This document shows, piece by piece, positions 53,372 to 53,877 of a stretch of 53,877 nt of DNA. Position numbers and translations under genes: made by a program. This DNA is from Vreelandella stevensii S18214. Lineage in GTDB: Bacteria > Pseudomonadota > Gammaproteobacteria > Pseudomonadales > Halomonadaceae. Position 1 is the first letter of the stretch. Each line of letters opens with the position of its first letter. Where the stretch lies: positions 1-53,877 of the forward strand of contig NZ_AJTS01000025.1 in assembly GCF_000275725.1 (NCBI RefSeq), given 5' to 3'. The notes under the pieces are model-generated. The model searched no databases, had not been told where the DNA came from, and saw only the letters and a program-made list of their open reading frames with translations.

Positions 53372-53877
53372 GTAGACCAGGCGATTGCTCGACCCGGCCC
53401 CCCCACAGATCCGAGCATGCACGATTAGCGCACTCGGCTCCTCAATCATCAGTTTCGCTGAAGGCTCAGCACTGCTGCATGATCCGCGCAGCAGGTAAAG
53501 GCAGCAGCTGGAACAGCTGGTCCGCCTTTGCCCACGAGAAGTACGCTCGCTGTGATCGGCGTCTCAGCCACTTCACCCACACCAACCGTACTCGGTAGAG
53601 GAACAGCTGGAGGGCTCGGATATTGCCCCGGATGCCGTAGTAGGCGTAATGGCCCTGCACCTTCCGCCTCAGCAGCCTATGCTGCTCTCGGATCGGCAAG
53701 TGTCGGCTCCAGCGGCACCAGAGCGCAATTCGCTTGAGACCGCGCCGAAACCTGTCCTTCGCCGTCTTGCGCTTGATGATCAGGCGCCCGTGGCGTGACT
53801 GCCCCCAGTAGTGGGTGAAGCCCAGGAAATCAAAGGTCTCAGCGCGTTGCCCTGGGCGCGGCCGGAACCGCACCTAT
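53371..53877 (-). mobile_element. Group II intron, 3' part, running off the window
   Basis: Read on the minus strand, the end of a maturase gene is followed by a domain V-like hairpin (53408-53440, beginning GAGCCGAG and ending CTCGGATC), then CTGTGGGGGGGCCGGGTCG and a domain VI-like stem, ending at CTACC. The end coincides with the break in the AraC gene. The intron is antisense to the interrupted gene, so splicing could not repair its mRNA. The 5' part lies outside the window. Confidence 0.7.
53466..53873 (-). pseudogene. Group II intron maturase, C-terminal part, with upstream stop codon
   Basis: 135 codons matching the C-terminal region of intron-encoded reverse transcriptases: ETFDFLGFTHYWGQSRHGRL, then KRKTAKDRFRRGL, the maturase X domain HLPIREQHRLLRRKVQGHYA, YYGIRGNIRAL and the end LLPLPAARI. 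No endonuclease domain follows. The codon just before the first visible one is TAG (53874-53876), where relatives read on into the catalytic domain. The maturase is therefore probably inactive, unless this is a sequencing error. Confidence 0.7.

Noticed and set aside
53020-53418. 133 extra codons at the start of uup
   Set aside because: The GTG at 53019 has an excellent ribosome site and matches the family start; the extension has no homology and crosses the divergent AraC remnant.

Overview
The window looks like chromosome of a moderately halophilic gammaproteobacterium, most likely Halomonas or a close relative in the Halomonadaceae. This is inferred from high GC, from fused subunit I-III caa3 oxidase genes, a suf cluster run by an Rrf2 regulator, fadBA, putA without a ribbon-helix-helix domain, and several small families shared mainly with Pseudomonas and Halomonas (DUF3549, DUF2797, DUF1315, YqcC, RimB). 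No rRNA, tRNA or CRISPR array was found.

Layout. 1-4 kb: end of fruK, fruA (fructose PTS IIBC) and pgi with a HexR-like box. 4.1-8.9 kb: an accessory patch with a HipB-like regulator preceded by three operators spaced exactly 49 bp, a gamma-glutamylcyclotransferase-like gene, an isochorismatase-family remnant, a radical SAM gene behind a LexA-like box, tyrS, a LuxR-type regulator and a small winged-helix protein. 8.7-16 kb: a caa3-type terminal oxidase operon (cox2 with fused cytochrome c, fused cox1-cox3, a small membrane protein and a copper-type P-type ATPase), flanked by DUF2231 and CopD-like membrane proteins. 16-23 kb: DUF2797, DUF1315, a GlpG-like rhomboid, a metallophosphoesterase, NAD kinase, a YigM-like biotin transporter, a YqaE/Pmp3-domain protein, a CBS-pair protein and a small membrane protein.

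23-29 kb is a proline utilisation block: a PruR-like AraC regulator, bifunctional putA and the Na+/proline symporter putP, the last behind a 350-bp structured leader. 29-35 kb holds ompW, yqcC, a DnaA-box cluster, DUF3549, the rimB-rimK pair, a four-helix protein and sanA. 35-41 kb is the suf operon (regulator-sufB-C-D-S-T) with a promoter overlapping an IscR-type site; no sufE/sufU is present. 41-44 kb: a PhnA-like zinc ribbon, a PEBP protein, a lipoprotein, and an AT-richer islet with AbiEi antitoxin followed by an apparently internally deleted AbiEii toxin. 44-48 kb: fadBA beta-oxidation behind a PsrA-like box. 48-53 kb: a DUF2914 membrane protein, slyA, three 17-bp tandem repeats, a membrane-anchored protein, a universal stress protein and the ABC-F ATPase uup. 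The right end is an AraC-type regulator cut by an antisense group II intron whose maturase has a stop codon at the window edge.

Most of the window is core metabolism: fructose and proline catabolism, fatty-acid oxidation, respiration and Fe-S assembly. The most unusual items are the oxidase subunit I lacking the K-channel lysine and D-channel asparagine, the three-operator regulator/GGCT operon, the toxin-deleted AbiE locus, two terminators sharing a 12-nt motif, and the intron-interrupted regulator. All functional statements rest on reading motifs by eye; no database search was run.
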